A DNA stretch of 64,000 bases from Parascedosporium putredinis (lineage: Eukaryota; Ascomycota; Sordariomycetes; Microascales; Microascaceae). Below the pieces are notes generated by a model. The model saw only the letters and a list, made by a program, of their open reading frames with translations. It made no database searches and had not been told where the DNA came from. A program made the position numbers and the translations under genes. Shown one piece after another: positions 1 to 12,849 of this stretch. Where the stretch lies: positions 496,001 through 560,000 of the forward strand of contig CASHTG010000020.1 of assembly GCA_949357655.1 (NCBI GenBank), given 5' to 3'. Position 1 is the first letter of the stretch. Every line of letters begins with the position of its first letter.

Positions 1-774
1 AGCTAAAGGGTGGAACGGGGAGCTAACCAGCATGAGAAATCTCCTATTCGCGACGCTTGCAGGTGATGGATTCGCGTAGCATCACATTGAGCAATCTATT
101 CCTTCTACATGAGAAAGCTGAGGGACTCCGAGCCTGCCCCATCCCACTTGCAGGGTGCATTTTCTATAGCTTCCTGCGTTCTGTAGGTCCACAGGGGCGC
201 CTGAGAGGGATTATGCACTTCCTTTTCCCCGGCCCACTTTCCTGTCCTTTTAAAGTTTTTTTTTTTATTCTCCCTTTACTTTGAGGGTGCGGTACAGCTT
301 TAGGGAGACTCGTGTGCATGTGAGGGTGGAACCGGTGGTCAGTTCATGGTGGCGATGATGATAGGTGTCCAGGGCATCGGAGCTCGAGGGCATGGGGGTT
401 AGCTCCGTCTCCATTGCCTTGGTGTACTTTGTCAAATTTTCATCCATTCAACGGGATTACCCGAGGTTTTGAGGATCTCGGCGATGCACTTGTCACAAAA
501 TGGGAAAGGGGAAAAGAAAAAAGAAAAGGAGCTACAGAGTTGTTCATGGCTTCTATATTTGTGATGTTTCTTTATTTCTTGTATCCTTTGGGAAGATATC
601 GCCGTCTTGAGAGGAAGGAGCCAGTCACTGCGCCGTGTTTCAAACATCTAGCTTTTTACCATTCTCGAATCTCTAGATATAGTATTTTCTTTTTTCCTTT
701 CCCTTCATTGATGCTTTTAAAAAGAGATGAAGTGAGAGGGGCAAATGAGAAGCGGGGAGAGGAAAGACACCAAA
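1..774. other. Intergenic, nothing recognised
   Basis: This stretch lies downstream of the prephenate dehydratase stop codon. Only short open frames of 60-125 codons without family resemblance are present. A T-rich tract near 258-271 and purine-rich sequence near 500-530 and 720-770 look like ordinary fungal 3'-flanking DNA. No tRNA or conserved coding sequence was seen. Confidence 0.6.
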
Positions 775-2168
775 CTACGATTTAGAGCTTCTTCTCCTCT
801 GGCTATACCAGCTTCCTAACCACCTCGAGCTCTGTGCCACGCGTTCCACCTCAACGAGGGCATCCCTCACCTCGGCATCGAGGTCATAGTGGCCTTCTAT
901 CTCGATGAAGAAGAGGTACTGAAACGCCGTGATGAGGCTAGGCCGGCTATTAATGGTCGTGAGGTTCAGCCTCGCCTTGCGGAAACAGTCCAGCACGTCG
1001 GCCAAAGCACCGGGCTCGTGATGCGGGACCGTCAAGGACACGAGGGACTTGGTCTCCGACCGGGGCACCTTTTCGCCGTCGCCCTGGCCCTGCCGAGGCA
1101 CCTTGAGCTCGGGCCGCCCCGTCTTCTTGATGATGAAGAAGCGCGTGGTGTTGTCCTCGCGGTCCTCGATAGACTTGGCGAGCACGTCGACGCCGTAGAC
1201 CTTGGCCGCGATCTCGCTCGAGATGGCGGCCGAGGTCCCCGTCTTGTCCTCCTTGACCATCTCGGCCGCGCGGCTGGTGGAGCTCACGTCGATGGTCTCG
1301 ACGCCCTTGAGGTAGGTGGAGAGGAAGACGGAGCACTGGCCCCAGGCTTGCGGGTGCGAGTACAGCCGGGTGACGTGCTTGAGGCTCCCGAGCGGCTTGG
1401 ACCGGGGCTTGAGCGGGTTCGGGTCCGCGGCGGTGGGCGTGCAGGTGCCGGAGCCGCCGCCGTCGTCGAGCTGCAGGGCGGGGTTCCGGTGTCCGAGGAG
1501 GAAGTGGTGCACGTCGACGTAGGCCTCGCCGCAGACGGTGATGTCGGGGCAGGTCTGGAGGCGGTTGGCGAGGTTGTCTAGGGTGAAGATGACGGGTCCG
1601 TTGGTGGAGTTTTCAAAGGGGACCACGCCGAAATCGGCCTCTCCTCTTTGCACTACCTCGAAGACCTCTATACGGTTGAAGAGCGGTCAGCAAACGCATG
1701 AAAAAAGAAATAGCCCCAGACATTCTTGATCAACCCCGCCTAGCTTTTGGGGTGAAGGTCGAGATCTTAGGGGAAAGTGAGTTTGATGAAAGGGTGATAT
1801 GAGGGCCTAGCTCATACAAGGGCCGTGGTGGCAACCGCTGTTTCTCAACCAACTTACCATCGATATTTGTCGAAGGCCTCAAGTCATACTTGTCGTCTGA
1901 AAAGGACTGAAGAGCGGCCTAGATGTAGAAGGAAGATATCAGTCACTTAGCCTCACCCTAGAGCTGCATGGTGTGTATGGTGATGGGAGCATGCCGAGGG
2001 AAACCACGGAGACAGGAGATAGAGAAAGGAGAGATCGAGAGAGAGATCGAGGCTGACCTGGTGGGTATAGGAGGAAATGGGTCCCAAGAACGTGACAATG
2101 GGTGTGCATGCGATTCCGTTCTCGGCCGCGTGCATCGTGTCGGCGGCAACAGCTTGCCCACCACCCAT
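775..2168 (-). CDS. PHA2: Prephenate dehydratase with ACT domain
   Basis: This enzyme converts prephenate to phenylpyruvate in cytosolic phenylalanine synthesis. Three exons are read on the minus strand: 2168-2058, 1918-1858 and 1667-775, giving 354 residues with no frame break. Donors are GTCAGC and GTAAGT; acceptors end CTAG and ATAG. Exon 1 carries the N-terminal family signature VTFLGPISSYTHQ, and exon 2 continues it with AAL. The dehydratase domain runs from about residue 24 to 240 and includes the TRF catalytic motif (about 231-234). The C-terminal ACT domain (about 267-330) has NSRP where many homologues have ESRP, the phenylalanine feedback-binding segment. A Gly/Pro-rich loop near residues 123-148 is longer than in bacterial P-proteins. 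The first ATG was taken as start; a second in-frame ATG lies 11 codons later, and both leave the catalytic domain intact. Confidence 0.93.
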
Positions 2169-3817
2169 AGCTAGAGGCGCTCTAAAGCTAACTGGAGAGG
2201 CGGCAAAAGAAAAGACAATATGGATGGAAGCAGGTGTGAGGTTTGAATTATTTCAAGTCATCAACGGGCTGCTACACGGCGCCAAGCACAAACAGACACA
2301 CACGCGTAGAAAGAAGGATGGCAGAGGGGCGAAGCGCTCAGAAGTCTACCCCCGAGGCTCGCCAATACTATACACAGCTATTCTCCAGCGCAGTTAGCCA
2401 GCCAAGCTTAGAACATGTTTGGACCAGTGGTCCCATGAAAATGAGTAGAGGTTTAACCGACAGCGAACTGACAGACAAGAAGCGCTCAGAACCCTGCGGT
2501 TCTTGCAGGCTTTGGTTGTCGTCAACTTATCGGGACGAGGCTCCCGATCTCGTCCGAAATGCGCCGGCAAGGCCACCAGGATGGAACCGCCCTTTTCCTT
2601 CGATCTCGTCCCTGGGAAGTTGGGGTGCTTGAGAGTCCTGTGGAAACGTGGTGCGCGGGTCGAGGGCTCTCCTTCCTCAATGTGTAGCCGCAATGCGCAA
2701 TTTGGCGAGGTCAAGAGAGAAAAAATCACCCATCGGGAAGCTACCGACTCCGGATCTGATCTTCTCCCCTCACTCGGGAGCCTATTAGCGTGGTACATGA
2801 CTAACAAGATGTCGTGCTTCCGCCGGTTGTCTTACGATAGGCTGCTACGTGGACCCTATTTTTCGGTGTCTAGGACTACCGCGGAGGTGGGAAGCTAAAT
2901 GCCAAAACAGGGAGAGCAATTGGCGATTCTCAATGGGGGAAAGGAGCGAAAAGAAGCTATTGAGCATCACTGAATGAGTATCCCTTTATTTTCTTCCTTT
3001 CTCTTTTTTGCTGCCCTGTGAGGTCATTCAAGGCTGGGGAAATCTGACCAATGGAGACAAAGGTGATACCAACTCTGCCCACCCACATTCTCAGAGTCCG
3101 CAGGCGATTGAGCGCAACGATGGCGGCTTGCATAGAGTTGAAAAGCCGTGGAACGATGAATCAACCAAGAGGCATTCTTAAAAGAAGGGGTCATGGCCAT
3201 ATCCCAAATCATTCATGAGCACCCAAGAGATAGACCCTAGAGGGGAAAAGAGTTTCGAAGATCTCGTCCCCGCTTCCCTTTTCCTAGCCGCACCGGATCG
3301 AAAACAGCCATGGCGTGTTGGCATCGGCTTGGTCGACCCTCGGTCCCTCGAAATAGATCTGGTAGGGTACGGGAAGGCCTGATCCATGATCCGAGCTGAC
3401 CTGACCTCCAACCCCAAGCCTATTTTCAATTCTTCCGGCCTCGCCAGCTCGAGGTTGATGCGATCCGGTAGGTCGGTGGGCCAAGTTAGTCCCCATCCCC
3501 CGTTTCGCATTGGAACTTGTTGACGGGATGTGAACAATCCTCGTCTCGAACAGGCATTCAATGTGTTCTACCCTAACGTGCCATCGCGCCGGGTGCGGAG
3601 CGGAGAATGGCCAGGCATAGAGAGATACAGAGCCTCGAATTGATCCGTAGACTCGCCACCCCCAAAGCGCCTCCGTTCCTCCCTCGGATTTATTAACTCG
3701 CCCTCCCGGCTTCTCCGAATCCGGTGCCCAAAGCCCTTACCACACTTTTTCTAAAACAGTCTAAAAGACAGGCCCTAGGAGAACCAGATAACGAAATGAG
3801 GGAAAATAGGACGAGCA

Positions 3818-3889
3818 GAAAGAAGGAAAGAAAGAAGGAAAGAAAGAAGGAAAGAAAGAAGGAAAGAAAGAAGGAAAGAAAGAAGGAAA
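3818..3889. repeat. Purine microsatellite, 12-bp unit, six copies
   Basis: Six perfect head-to-tail copies of GAAAGAAGGAAA. The tract is pure purine on the plus strand and lies in the large gene-free region. A short open frame runs through it only because the repeat has no stop codons. Confidence 0.95.
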
Positions 3890-6800
3890 AGGGCAACGGT
3901 GGGCTCGGAGCTTGGTTCTGCGGTTGCGACGGCCCTTCCATCCAAGGCGACATTCGGCCCCCTCTTTTCAAGCTATATGTAGGCACTGGTAGTCCTCTCG
4001 CCGGTTTCTTTGCATGAGATTCCTTGCTCCACCCATATGATGCGGCTCACGATGATGACATCTATATAAACCAGATCTGAACAAGAAGAGGAGGATCGAG
4101 ATTCCGCAATACGCCTCTTCCGCTCCGTGCATGGTACAGGAAACACACCGACGGAAGATGGGAATGGTAATTAAGGCTAATGATAATTTTTGGGGATTTT
4201 CGTTTAATGATCGGCCATTCCCGTCATGCTTTCTTTTCTCCGGGTTTACGAGGGTGCTGGGCGCCTGTTCCCAAAGGTGAAACGAGGATAAGATCACCGT
4301 TTATGAGGCCATCGAACGGCACATCGAGCACTCTTTTTATCCCTCTGCTGCTTCACGTTCTTTTTTTCTTTTTCTTGTAAGCCGCATAGATATGTGCTAG
4401 GCTGCGCATACTATGGCAGCCGCCGACTTTTTCCTTGTCCGTTTCTAAGAATATGCTTTGCGACATATCCATGTGGAAACATTTGCCTGCGACAAGATGG
4501 GCAAGTAGAGATCTTGTTCAAAATCAAGGCTAGGCTACATAACTGAAATTTAGTATATTGATGGTAATCTCATCATAGGTAGTTGCTTGGGCCCCCTCTG
4601 CAATAGTAATTGCTGGCTTTCTAATCTTTCCCAGCCGTGTCCATCATCGTAGACCTTATGTGGTTCTATAATCATCCCCCGGCCCATCCCAGCGAGTGAG
4701 GCCCAAGATGTCATCAGGCAAGGAGAGTTGAAGGGGAACTTGAGTCTATCATGCTCAACGGAAGGAGATTGTAGGATGGGAAGGACTCCTTCGGTGCCTA
4801 ACCAAGAGCCTCTCGTATCCTTGAGGCCGATCGAATATATTGATAACGCAGGATCTTGGGAAAGTGGAGGGCGCAAATACATGGTGCATAGATGACCTTT
4901 GGACTACGCCGTCATCCACCTCGTCTCCATGGCGAGCGCCTACCTAGCCTAGATGTCAACTTTCGTATATGAGGAATGATACCCACATCAAGAGAACACG
5001 CCAAGAGCGAGCTCCACGAGGCCGCGGCGCATATAAAACCCATCTGCAAGATCATAATCGGATGAGCTCGCTTGCTTCCAACTCTGGCGGGCCGCCCCTA
5101 AACTTGGAATCTTTTCAAAGGCCAGACATAGTTCCGCTGCGGGTGAGAAAGCCCAACATTGGAGGAAAATACCAAGGTTTGACTGCCCTTGGAGGCCGGG
5201 ATCAAATTTGTAGAAATGTACGGCGTCTCGTCCAAGAGATTGGGCGCGTCAACATCTATATCTGCCAAGGAACCGTCGATGTTGCACGACATGAGGAACC
5301 TGGATATCTCCCATCTCCATATATCCGGTATACATGATCCAAGACTATCAGTTCCTCTTGGGAGGAGCCGGGAGGTGAAGCGCAACCGGTATCGCATTTC
5401 AGACCGAGAGCCTACACTTAACGGCCCCAACCGTCGCTTCCTGTGTATATCACCTTCGACGACGATTCAGCTGAGTGCCTACACTACGGGGAGATGGTAT
5501 GACATTTCCGGGTCGCAAAACACAAAACAAACCCGTCTTCCGGACCCCTTCGGCGTAGATCACCATCGCGTTTCCGGAGCACGGACCTGTACTGGTGCAA
5601 GTTGGCAAGAGGAACTGGACAGGATTGAAGAATATTGCGCCAACCCCGAGCCAAGGACACAAAAGTCACCAGAAATGGCGTATACCGACCTGACACATGT
5701 TGATGGGAGCATGACTGTTAAGAGTTTTTTTCGTTCTTTTAAGAGACTGTTTTGCCCTCACAACGACCTTGGGAGATTCTCATCATCTACCCTGGTCTAG
5801 CCAACGCGCGTCGATTTTTGGTTTCTGGTGATTGTCGGCCCTTCAATCCCGAGGAGGAGAATGGACAAGGCGGACAAGGGTCCCTTGCACCGCCCTCTTT
5901 TTTCTCTTGCTGTCTCAATGCTTCGAAAGCGGCATAACCTGGGCGAAGCTCTTGCTGGTCCACCAGGCTGAGCTAGGCGCTACCTGAGACAAAAGCCTCA
6001 CTTAGCTTGCCCCAGTTTTCAACGTCCCGCGTCCAACGTCCCATTGACGTGAACGAAAAAAATACCGGCCAACGAAAGATGTTGGAGGAGGAGGTCTACG
6101 GAGCTTCACGGCGTCGCTCCGCACAAGCTTCAAATTACTTTTTTGGGGCGGCCCTCTTTTCTGTTTTTCCTTCCCTCGCCTCTCTCCTTTCGTACAACAG
6201 CCGCTTTGGTCTCTATGCATACCCGATTGCGTTCTCGTGTTAGCTGAAGGCAAGAGGTATCAAGTAGGCGTATCCGAGAGCGTCACCGTCTCGAGGAAGA
6301 AGAGCAGATTGGTAAACACAGGAGAGGGAGTGCGGGTTTCTTGGCACCGACGCCCAATACCCGTGGCCGCCTTGAAAAGGCACTGCCGGCTTCGAGGCGG
6401 GGAGAAGGGGGGAAGCGGAGACAATCGGGCGGAGGGGCGAACGCAAGGCTTTGGGGTGTGGGTTGCGGTCATTCCCCCCCAACGCACTTCACCTGCTCCC
6501 CACGATATGGGAGAATGAGGAAAGAAAAGCAGAAGAAAAGAATAAAAACGTCACTTGCGGACAACTCTCACTACATGTTGGTTTATTCCACGAATCAGAA
6601 CATCCCGTGCCTTATCGTGAATCTCAATCAAAGACCGGGAGGGGGAGGGATAAAGAGAAGAATCGGTGAGCAAAGCGAGGGGGCACAGGCTTATACGGCA
6701 GGGAAGAACAGCCCCGTTAATATAAAACGAATAACGGCGCTTTTTAGCAAAGTCATCCCTCTCCCCTCTCTCCCTCCTTTTTGTCGGGCAGGGAGGCACG

Positions 6801-9800
6801 ACGGGACAATGTGCAGCGCAGGCCTTGCGACGCACGTTCGGAAAACCTTTGCATTTGCGCCCGGGACTGGCCAGGAAAAACTCGCGAGGGGGCAGGAGGA
6901 GAGCTTGCTTTTCACCTTGATCCTCTGCTTCAGCGAGGGCGAAGAGGTGGGGGTGGGATTTCATCTCATCTTGGCCATTGCTCGCGTCCACTGCGCGGGC
7001 GCGCGCTCTGCTTGGACCCATGCGCAAATATTACCTGGTATGCTGTATCGAGGGCAAGAAAACGGTGGGTTAAAGCAAGAGCAGGCCAGATGGGTCTGCG
7101 TCCCGCGTCCCACTCTCCGCGTAATTTTGCCGGTTTTTATTCTTCTTTGTTTGATGAACTCGGAGGCGGGGGTTCAAGAACGAGCAGACGCTTCGAGGAC
7201 ATCAAGACCTCTTTTCGAGCGGGAGCGGAGGTGGTGAACGTGGACCACGTGCGATATGAGGGTGTGTGGGGTCATGGTTGAACCCCAAGATACAGCACGG
7301 GAGCAGGAAAGAGGGAAAGAGGGAGCGGAAGAGGCGTGAAGAAATGGCAATGGCAAAAGCAGGTGGCGGAGAAGAAAGGGCCTGGCTAGAGGGTGGGATG
7401 CATCGACGGGTGCCGGAGAAGACGCCACGCGAAAAAGAACATTGAATGCTGAGAGAGGGGGAACGGGTTGCGACGGTATTGATTGCAGTATATCTTATTC
7501 CCTAGCGAAATGACGGTGACTGGAGCTAACGCGCGGGGTTTCGTCCTTCTCCCCAGGCACAGAGCCATTCATTGCTGTGGTTTCGCGCTGTCTGTCGTGT
7601 TAGCCAAGATTCCCAAGCAGCTCTGATATTGCTCCCCTCTAGGAAAACTAATGATAGTGGGTGGTGTTATTATGGTCATGACGAAGAGGGGAAATGCCTC
7701 GATAGGGACGTTTCAACATTCTATTTTGACAACAATATGAGAGGCCAACCACGAAGATTGGTAAACAAATCGGGTTGAAATATTCGGCAGAAACTAATGG
7801 GTGATTGAGAATAGTGTAGAGGATCACCATGACTATGATAGGGAGACCTAGCTCGCTTTTTCACATAGCAAGAACCAATCTTTTCTTTTTTTTTTTTCTC
7901 GCTTTCACTTCTTCTTCTATACATCTTCTTCCCTTCTCTCGCCTCTTCTCTCGCGGCAATGCCTCTGGGGTGGGTATCGGAGGCACAGTGCCGTAAAGGG
8001 CAATAATCTACGCCAGCACAGCAAAACAGATTGTATGCAGGTATGCGCGGAGGGTGATGCAGGTGATCAGTCTTCGAGGGTGGATTTTAAAATAGAACCA
8101 CCAGCATCCATACACACACATACACATGAAAAGGGGAAGGGTAAAGAGATGGGCGGCGAGCCATGACCGACAAAGTAAATTGGGTCGGAAGGTGAAGGAA
8201 TATTGAGGGTGTCATGGCTATTATCCTCAGGTGAATGCTCCGTGTCGAGTGAAGTCGTGCTTCTGCAAGCGATAACACTTGATTCCCATAGGAAGGTACT
8301 CTTTCTCTCGCAACCGGGAGAGAGGGAGAAAGGTTAGAGCAAAGAAACGAAGACGGGAAAAGAGCCGTTCTTTTGACGGCACTTTACATGGGGGTTACCA
8401 TTACCGGACGGAAGCGCAGCCTTTGGTGTCCCTTCCCCCATCCCATCGAAAGATGCCGACATGTGAACTGCTCGTCCCATCTGCCCTTGTACTCCGGCCC
8501 TATCGCCCGGCTCAGCTGCGATGCAACGCCAGTGAACTTTCAAGGCCCATTCGGTTGGCATCGCCGAAAGAAGGGATGCCTTGCGCAGCGGCATTTACAT
8601 CAAGGAAATGGAAGGGGAGCTGCTGAGATAAACGGAGACGGGCAACCATTTGTTTTGGGCGGGCGGAGTCGCGGTCCTGGAATCATATCCGCTCATTTAA
8701 GCCAAGGGTAGTAGTAAGAGCGAATTAACAAAACAACAACGGAGTACGGGACGGAGCGCAGCAGAAGGCAGGTACAGCAACAAGACGAAAAAGGACAAAA
8801 GAAGAAAAAACCACGGTGTTGCATGAACAAAGGAAACATCAACTCGCTATTCGTGTAATAAGCCCCCACCTTCACTCGCATGCCTGGACGGACCAGGGCT
8901 TGAAGATGTGGGATGAAGAAAACCGAGGTGAAAACGGAAAAGCATCCAGCCACAGAGCATGATTTCGGTCAGCCTGCCCGCGGTTGATGGAACGTCTGCT
9001 GAACCATTTGTTGATTTGTCGCTGGATTCAATTCAAACCTCAATTCGCGAGGGGGTAGGAATCGAGCTGACGAGGTTTCGCCGCTCCACGTCAGCGCGGC
9101 CCCATTCTCGGAGGCGCCATGACATTTATCTCTAGGCATAAGGGATGGCACCAGTTGAGAAGATATCTCAGCTGTGCCCACACTGGATGAGGATCCTCGA
9201 ACGATTAAGAAAGTCCGAGATCGTACCGCAATGTTGGAAGTTGTCAGATGGGTGCCTCGGGATGATGCGATGCCATCGTCGGAGGATCATGCAAAGACAT
9301 AGACCTTCTCCCAAAAGGATCGAAACTATTATCCCGCCGCAATAGTGTAGATGCGAATCCAGACTACCGTAATGGACCGACGTTCAGGCCTCGTAGGGCC
9401 CGGCTGCCTCGACGTCATTAGATCGCCGTCCCTTTCCGATTTAAGTCGATGGCGCACTCTCTCTCGCCTCCTTCCCTTTGTCACGTCGCCTCTTCTTTTC
9501 TCGTCATCCTCGACTTCTATTTTTCTCTCATTGTGATCGGATGCATCAAAAGAAGCAAGGCAAAGAGGCGTGATCCAATCAGGAGAAGGGTGGTGGTTCT
9601 TATTTCTGGGTTAGGAAATGGCTCGAAACACGGCTGGTTTCATGTTAGTCGTCATGCCGCCCAATCACATTGATGCTACCGGCCAATTTTGCCGGCTTCA
9701 TGCATCCTTGGCTCGTCCAGGTTGACCCCCGGCCGATTCGAATACACTACACATTGGATTCCAGAATTGAACAACGGACGGACGGGAGGGATGATCTAGC

Positions 9801-10027
9801 AGGGCAACAACCCATAGACCTACTTGTACAGAGGCGAAAATGGTGAAGCCTTTCGGCCGTTACCTTTCCTTTCTTTTGCGTAGCCAGTCTGCCAAAGGCC
9901 CGTGCACCTACTCGATGTCTGGTGTTGAGCGATGTCGCGCTTTTTATCTCAAGTCGACAAGAGGCCAATATTTCACGCATGGGGCCCGCTCTCGATGCGC
10001 TCTGCCAAGAAGAGGTCAATGTGGAAA

Positions 10028-10088
10028 GGGCGGGGGTTTTCTTGGGGGTTTTCTAAGGGAGGGGAGAGGGGGAGAGGGGGAGAGGGGG
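10028..10088 (+). repeat. G-run cluster with G-quadruplex potential
   Basis: Eight runs of three or more G (10028-10030, 10032-10036, 10044-10048, 10057-10059, 10061-10064, 10068-10072, 10076-10080, 10084-10088) lie within 61 bases. The last part is a GAGAGGGG-like tandem. The spacing meets the usual four-run quadruplex rule several times over. Function is not known. Confidence 0.7.
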
Positions 10089-12039
10089 CAAAAAGGATAG
10101 CTAGCACGATTGGAAGCCGGGTGATCAAGCGTTCACAGGTGCTGCGCACTCGTGCTCTTGGTTCACCAGAGCGCCTTGAAAACCATGAGCTCAGTCAATT
10201 GCCACAATTCGAGGCCGATCCTGAGAGGAGCATTGCTCGTCTCTTCCGTTGGCGACGTGTTGACCGTTTGATCACGAGCCGATCCCATTTGAAACACTTA
10301 CTTCTTCGTCAGCTTGCCTTAGCGTCTTTTGCATTGCGGATTCCCTCGTTGCGACTGGAACGCCACCCTTTTCAAACCCTGGGATTCGCCCAGCGCCTCG
10401 TGGAGCGTCCCACATCCACCATCGACGTTGCATTCAGGGCGGCCTGCCAACTGTGCATGAGCGTGTTCCAGCCTGGCATCGAGACGACCTTCTAGTCCCT
10501 TTTAATCCTCACCTTTCATCGCAGCGCCCAAACCGTCTTTCTGGGTCCGCGGCGAAAGAGAGCTGATCTAGCGTGGACTCGACTGACGGAAGCCATGGCC
10601 CCCACAAGGACATCCACTCCTGCAATTAGCTTTGGAAACAGGACCACTTGTAGAAACGGCGCGGCGGCTTCGTCGAGAGGCAACAATGGACCCAGATCCC
10701 TCACGTCGTCAAACATGTTTCGAGTCAATGAAGGAAGGCAAAAAGAGATTGGAGGGCTTGGGCCACGTTAACCAGCTTTCTCTCTGCTCCGTAACATTTT
10801 CCTTTTTCGTCTGCAACTATTAAAAGAAATGGCTCCAGGTTAGCGCTCGCTCTGGGGCAAAACGGAGGGCTCGGCTTGGAATACTCAACGGCTCGTCTGG
10901 CCTCGATTCCGGTTCCCGTTTGTGCTGTGGCAACAAGCCGAGGTGCCAGGGCTAGGAAGCCCAAACCAAACCTGCCATGAAAAGTTACTTTGCGTTTCCC
11001 GAGACCTCCCTCCATCGGCTCAGCTCCCTCTGCAGTGTGCGGGATTCTCGCCGATGAGGGAATCTGCAGATCTTCTTCCTTGGGCCGAAACCAATTCGCC
11101 CCTTCACCGACGATTACGGATAAGTTTTTCGCGATCGCTGGAGGGATCGTCCACAACTGCCAAGTGAGATGATGACGGGGGCGAAAGGAAAATGAAGAGG
11201 TTGTCAGGTTGTCTACGAGCCCTTCTCGATCACTCCTCTTCTATCGTGCGGAGTTTGCGAACGGAAGCCCACGAATGGGGCATTTCCCGGGGGCTCGGGG
11301 ATAGGCTCCACAAGGGCCCTAGCATGAGCCGTGAGCACCACTGATGCACGAGGGCGAGGATACGAAGTCGGGTAGCACTAGTAACCTCTTTTTGGTGATA
11401 TCGTACTCTTTTGTTTTCAAGCATGGCCCGATGGCGGATTACCACCCGCCTATCTCGTCCTCCGCCGAGCCTCCTCCGAGAAGAGCAAGAGCGAACTTCA
11501 GACGGACGAGTTTCGACCTTCAATGACGTTCATGCTCGGCCACACGTTACCGATGACGACTCACCGTTGCCCATCGGCTGGAACGTCCGTGATGAATCGT
11601 GCCTTGTGGAATATATCCCATCGTCGAGTCAACAAATTGCACGATCCCTCTGACCCCATCTGATCGTGTTGGCAATTCAGGTACATGCTCGGTACCGTTC
11701 GTTACGCGAGCTGATACGCTCTGATTTGACGCCAGAGAATTCACGACACGAGGGTAATAACTTCCCATTCGCCGTGCATCCATTTCCCCTCATCCCCTTA
11801 ACCATGCGCTAAGGAAGGGGCTCAGGGCTCCGGCTACTTGCGAGCGCCTCCGTTTTACTTGGCCGTAAGAACCTAGAAAACCGAGGGCCGAGTAGCCTAT
11901 GCTGTGCTCATCAGCGCTGAACTGTCTGAACGGGGATCTGAAGTCCCTGAAGTCCCCGCCTCCCCCTGTCTTCCGCATTGATTTCAAACGGAGCTACCAA
12001 CCAGAATCGCAATCGCGCCTTCCCCCAAGAAGAGACTGG

Positions 12040-12047
12040 CCAATCAG
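12040..12047 (+). promoter_or_regulatory. CCAAT box upstream of STE11
   Basis: CCAATCAG is a full match to the binding consensus of the fungal HAP/NF-Y complex. It lies about 0.8 kb before the STE11 start codon. Such a motif also occurs by chance, so its use is inferred only from position. Confidence 0.3.
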
Positions 12048-12358
12048 CGTCGGCCCCGGGCCAAGATCGAAACGAGGTGGAACGTTAGAGTGTGGAACCC
12101 AGCGACGACCAGTGAAGAACAACTGCCCAATTCTTCCAGATTGACAACCCATCCATTCCTTGGAGAAAGCAGGAACGGAGAAATCCAACGTCTGGTTCTC
12201 CTGCTGCTCGATTTTTACCACATTTACCACATTCACACACCCCTTTTCTTTTTACCGTCAACTTGCACTTGCCCTCCGTTCTGTTTCCCCAAGCATCGCA
12301 TCTTGGCCCCACCCACCAAGCCGACGACCCTCAATCATTTGATTTCGCCCCTCCTCCC

Positions 12359-12445
12359 ATGCTGTGTCGTGCCAAGCGCCGACTCTTTCCCCCTTGCCTA
12401 GCCAGCCGAGTGCTCCCCTCCACCTCTGCCCAAAATCCTAAATAA
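12359..12445 (+). promoter_or_regulatory. Possible upstream ORF (28 codons) in STE11 leader
   Basis: A short ATG-initiated frame of 28 codons lies about 400 bases before the STE11 start. After it no further ATG was seen until the STE11 start at 12850, so the intervening pyrimidine-rich sequence looks like an untranslated leader. It would matter only if transcription starts upstream of 12359, which the sequence does not show. Confidence 0.3.
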
Positions 12446-12849
12446 CATTCAACAGCCTTCCACCACACCATTCCTCCCTTCCCATCATCCCACCCCCTTC
12501 TGCATATCTGACCACGACCGTACCCTGCAACGGGGCCAAAGCGAACAGCAGAGCGATCGTGCTTGTTGAACAAGAATCCGAACCTGGTTTCTTTCTTTTC
12601 GCGTCGTGTTGAACGCCTTTAGCTCGCGGTCTCTCATCCTTACTTTTAGTTCCGACGACCTTGCTCTCACAACCCAACCAACTCTCAACGTCCCGTCGAC
12701 TGCTGCGAGCCCAACAATCCGACTCAACATCGTCCAACTCACCGAGAATCCCAGACAAACGGTGTCAGGCTCCGATTGAAACAACTCTTTTTACCGTAAC
12801 GAATTTCATCCACGACCATTATAGTCTGGCCACAGGGCATTCAAACACC

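Larger units (their letters stand above)
2169..12849. other. 10.7-kb region without a recognisable gene
   Basis: This region lies between the divergent prephenate dehydratase and STE11 genes. It holds many short open frames. The longest are about 298 codons at 6341-7237 and 187 codons at 9932-10495, and neither has a recognisable domain, convincing splice signals or the codon pattern of the neighbouring genes. It contains a 12-bp-unit microsatellite (3818-3889), a G-run cluster (10028-10088) and a CCAATCAG box (12040-12047). The last 400 bases are pyrimidine-rich and free of ATG, as expected of the STE11 promoter and leader. Because the assembly drops bases, a diverged gene could be broken up here, so absence of a gene is not proven. 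Confidence 0.55.

Noticed and set aside
889..1581. 230-codon plus-strand frame opposite prephenate dehydratase
   Set aside because: Shadow of the true minus-strand gene caused by GC-rich third positions.
6341..7237. 298-codon open frame on the plus strand
   Set aside because: No domain, odd low-complexity composition, overlapping open frames on the other strand and no splice or context support. Chance opening in GC-rich DNA is more likely.
9735..9750. Possible tRNA T-arm (ATTCGAAT)
   Set aside because: Lacks the GGTTC core, and no D-arm, anticodon stem or acceptor pairing was found upstream or downstream.
9932..10495. 187-codon open frame on the plus strand
   Set aside because: Runs through the G-run cluster, resembles no family and has no supporting context.
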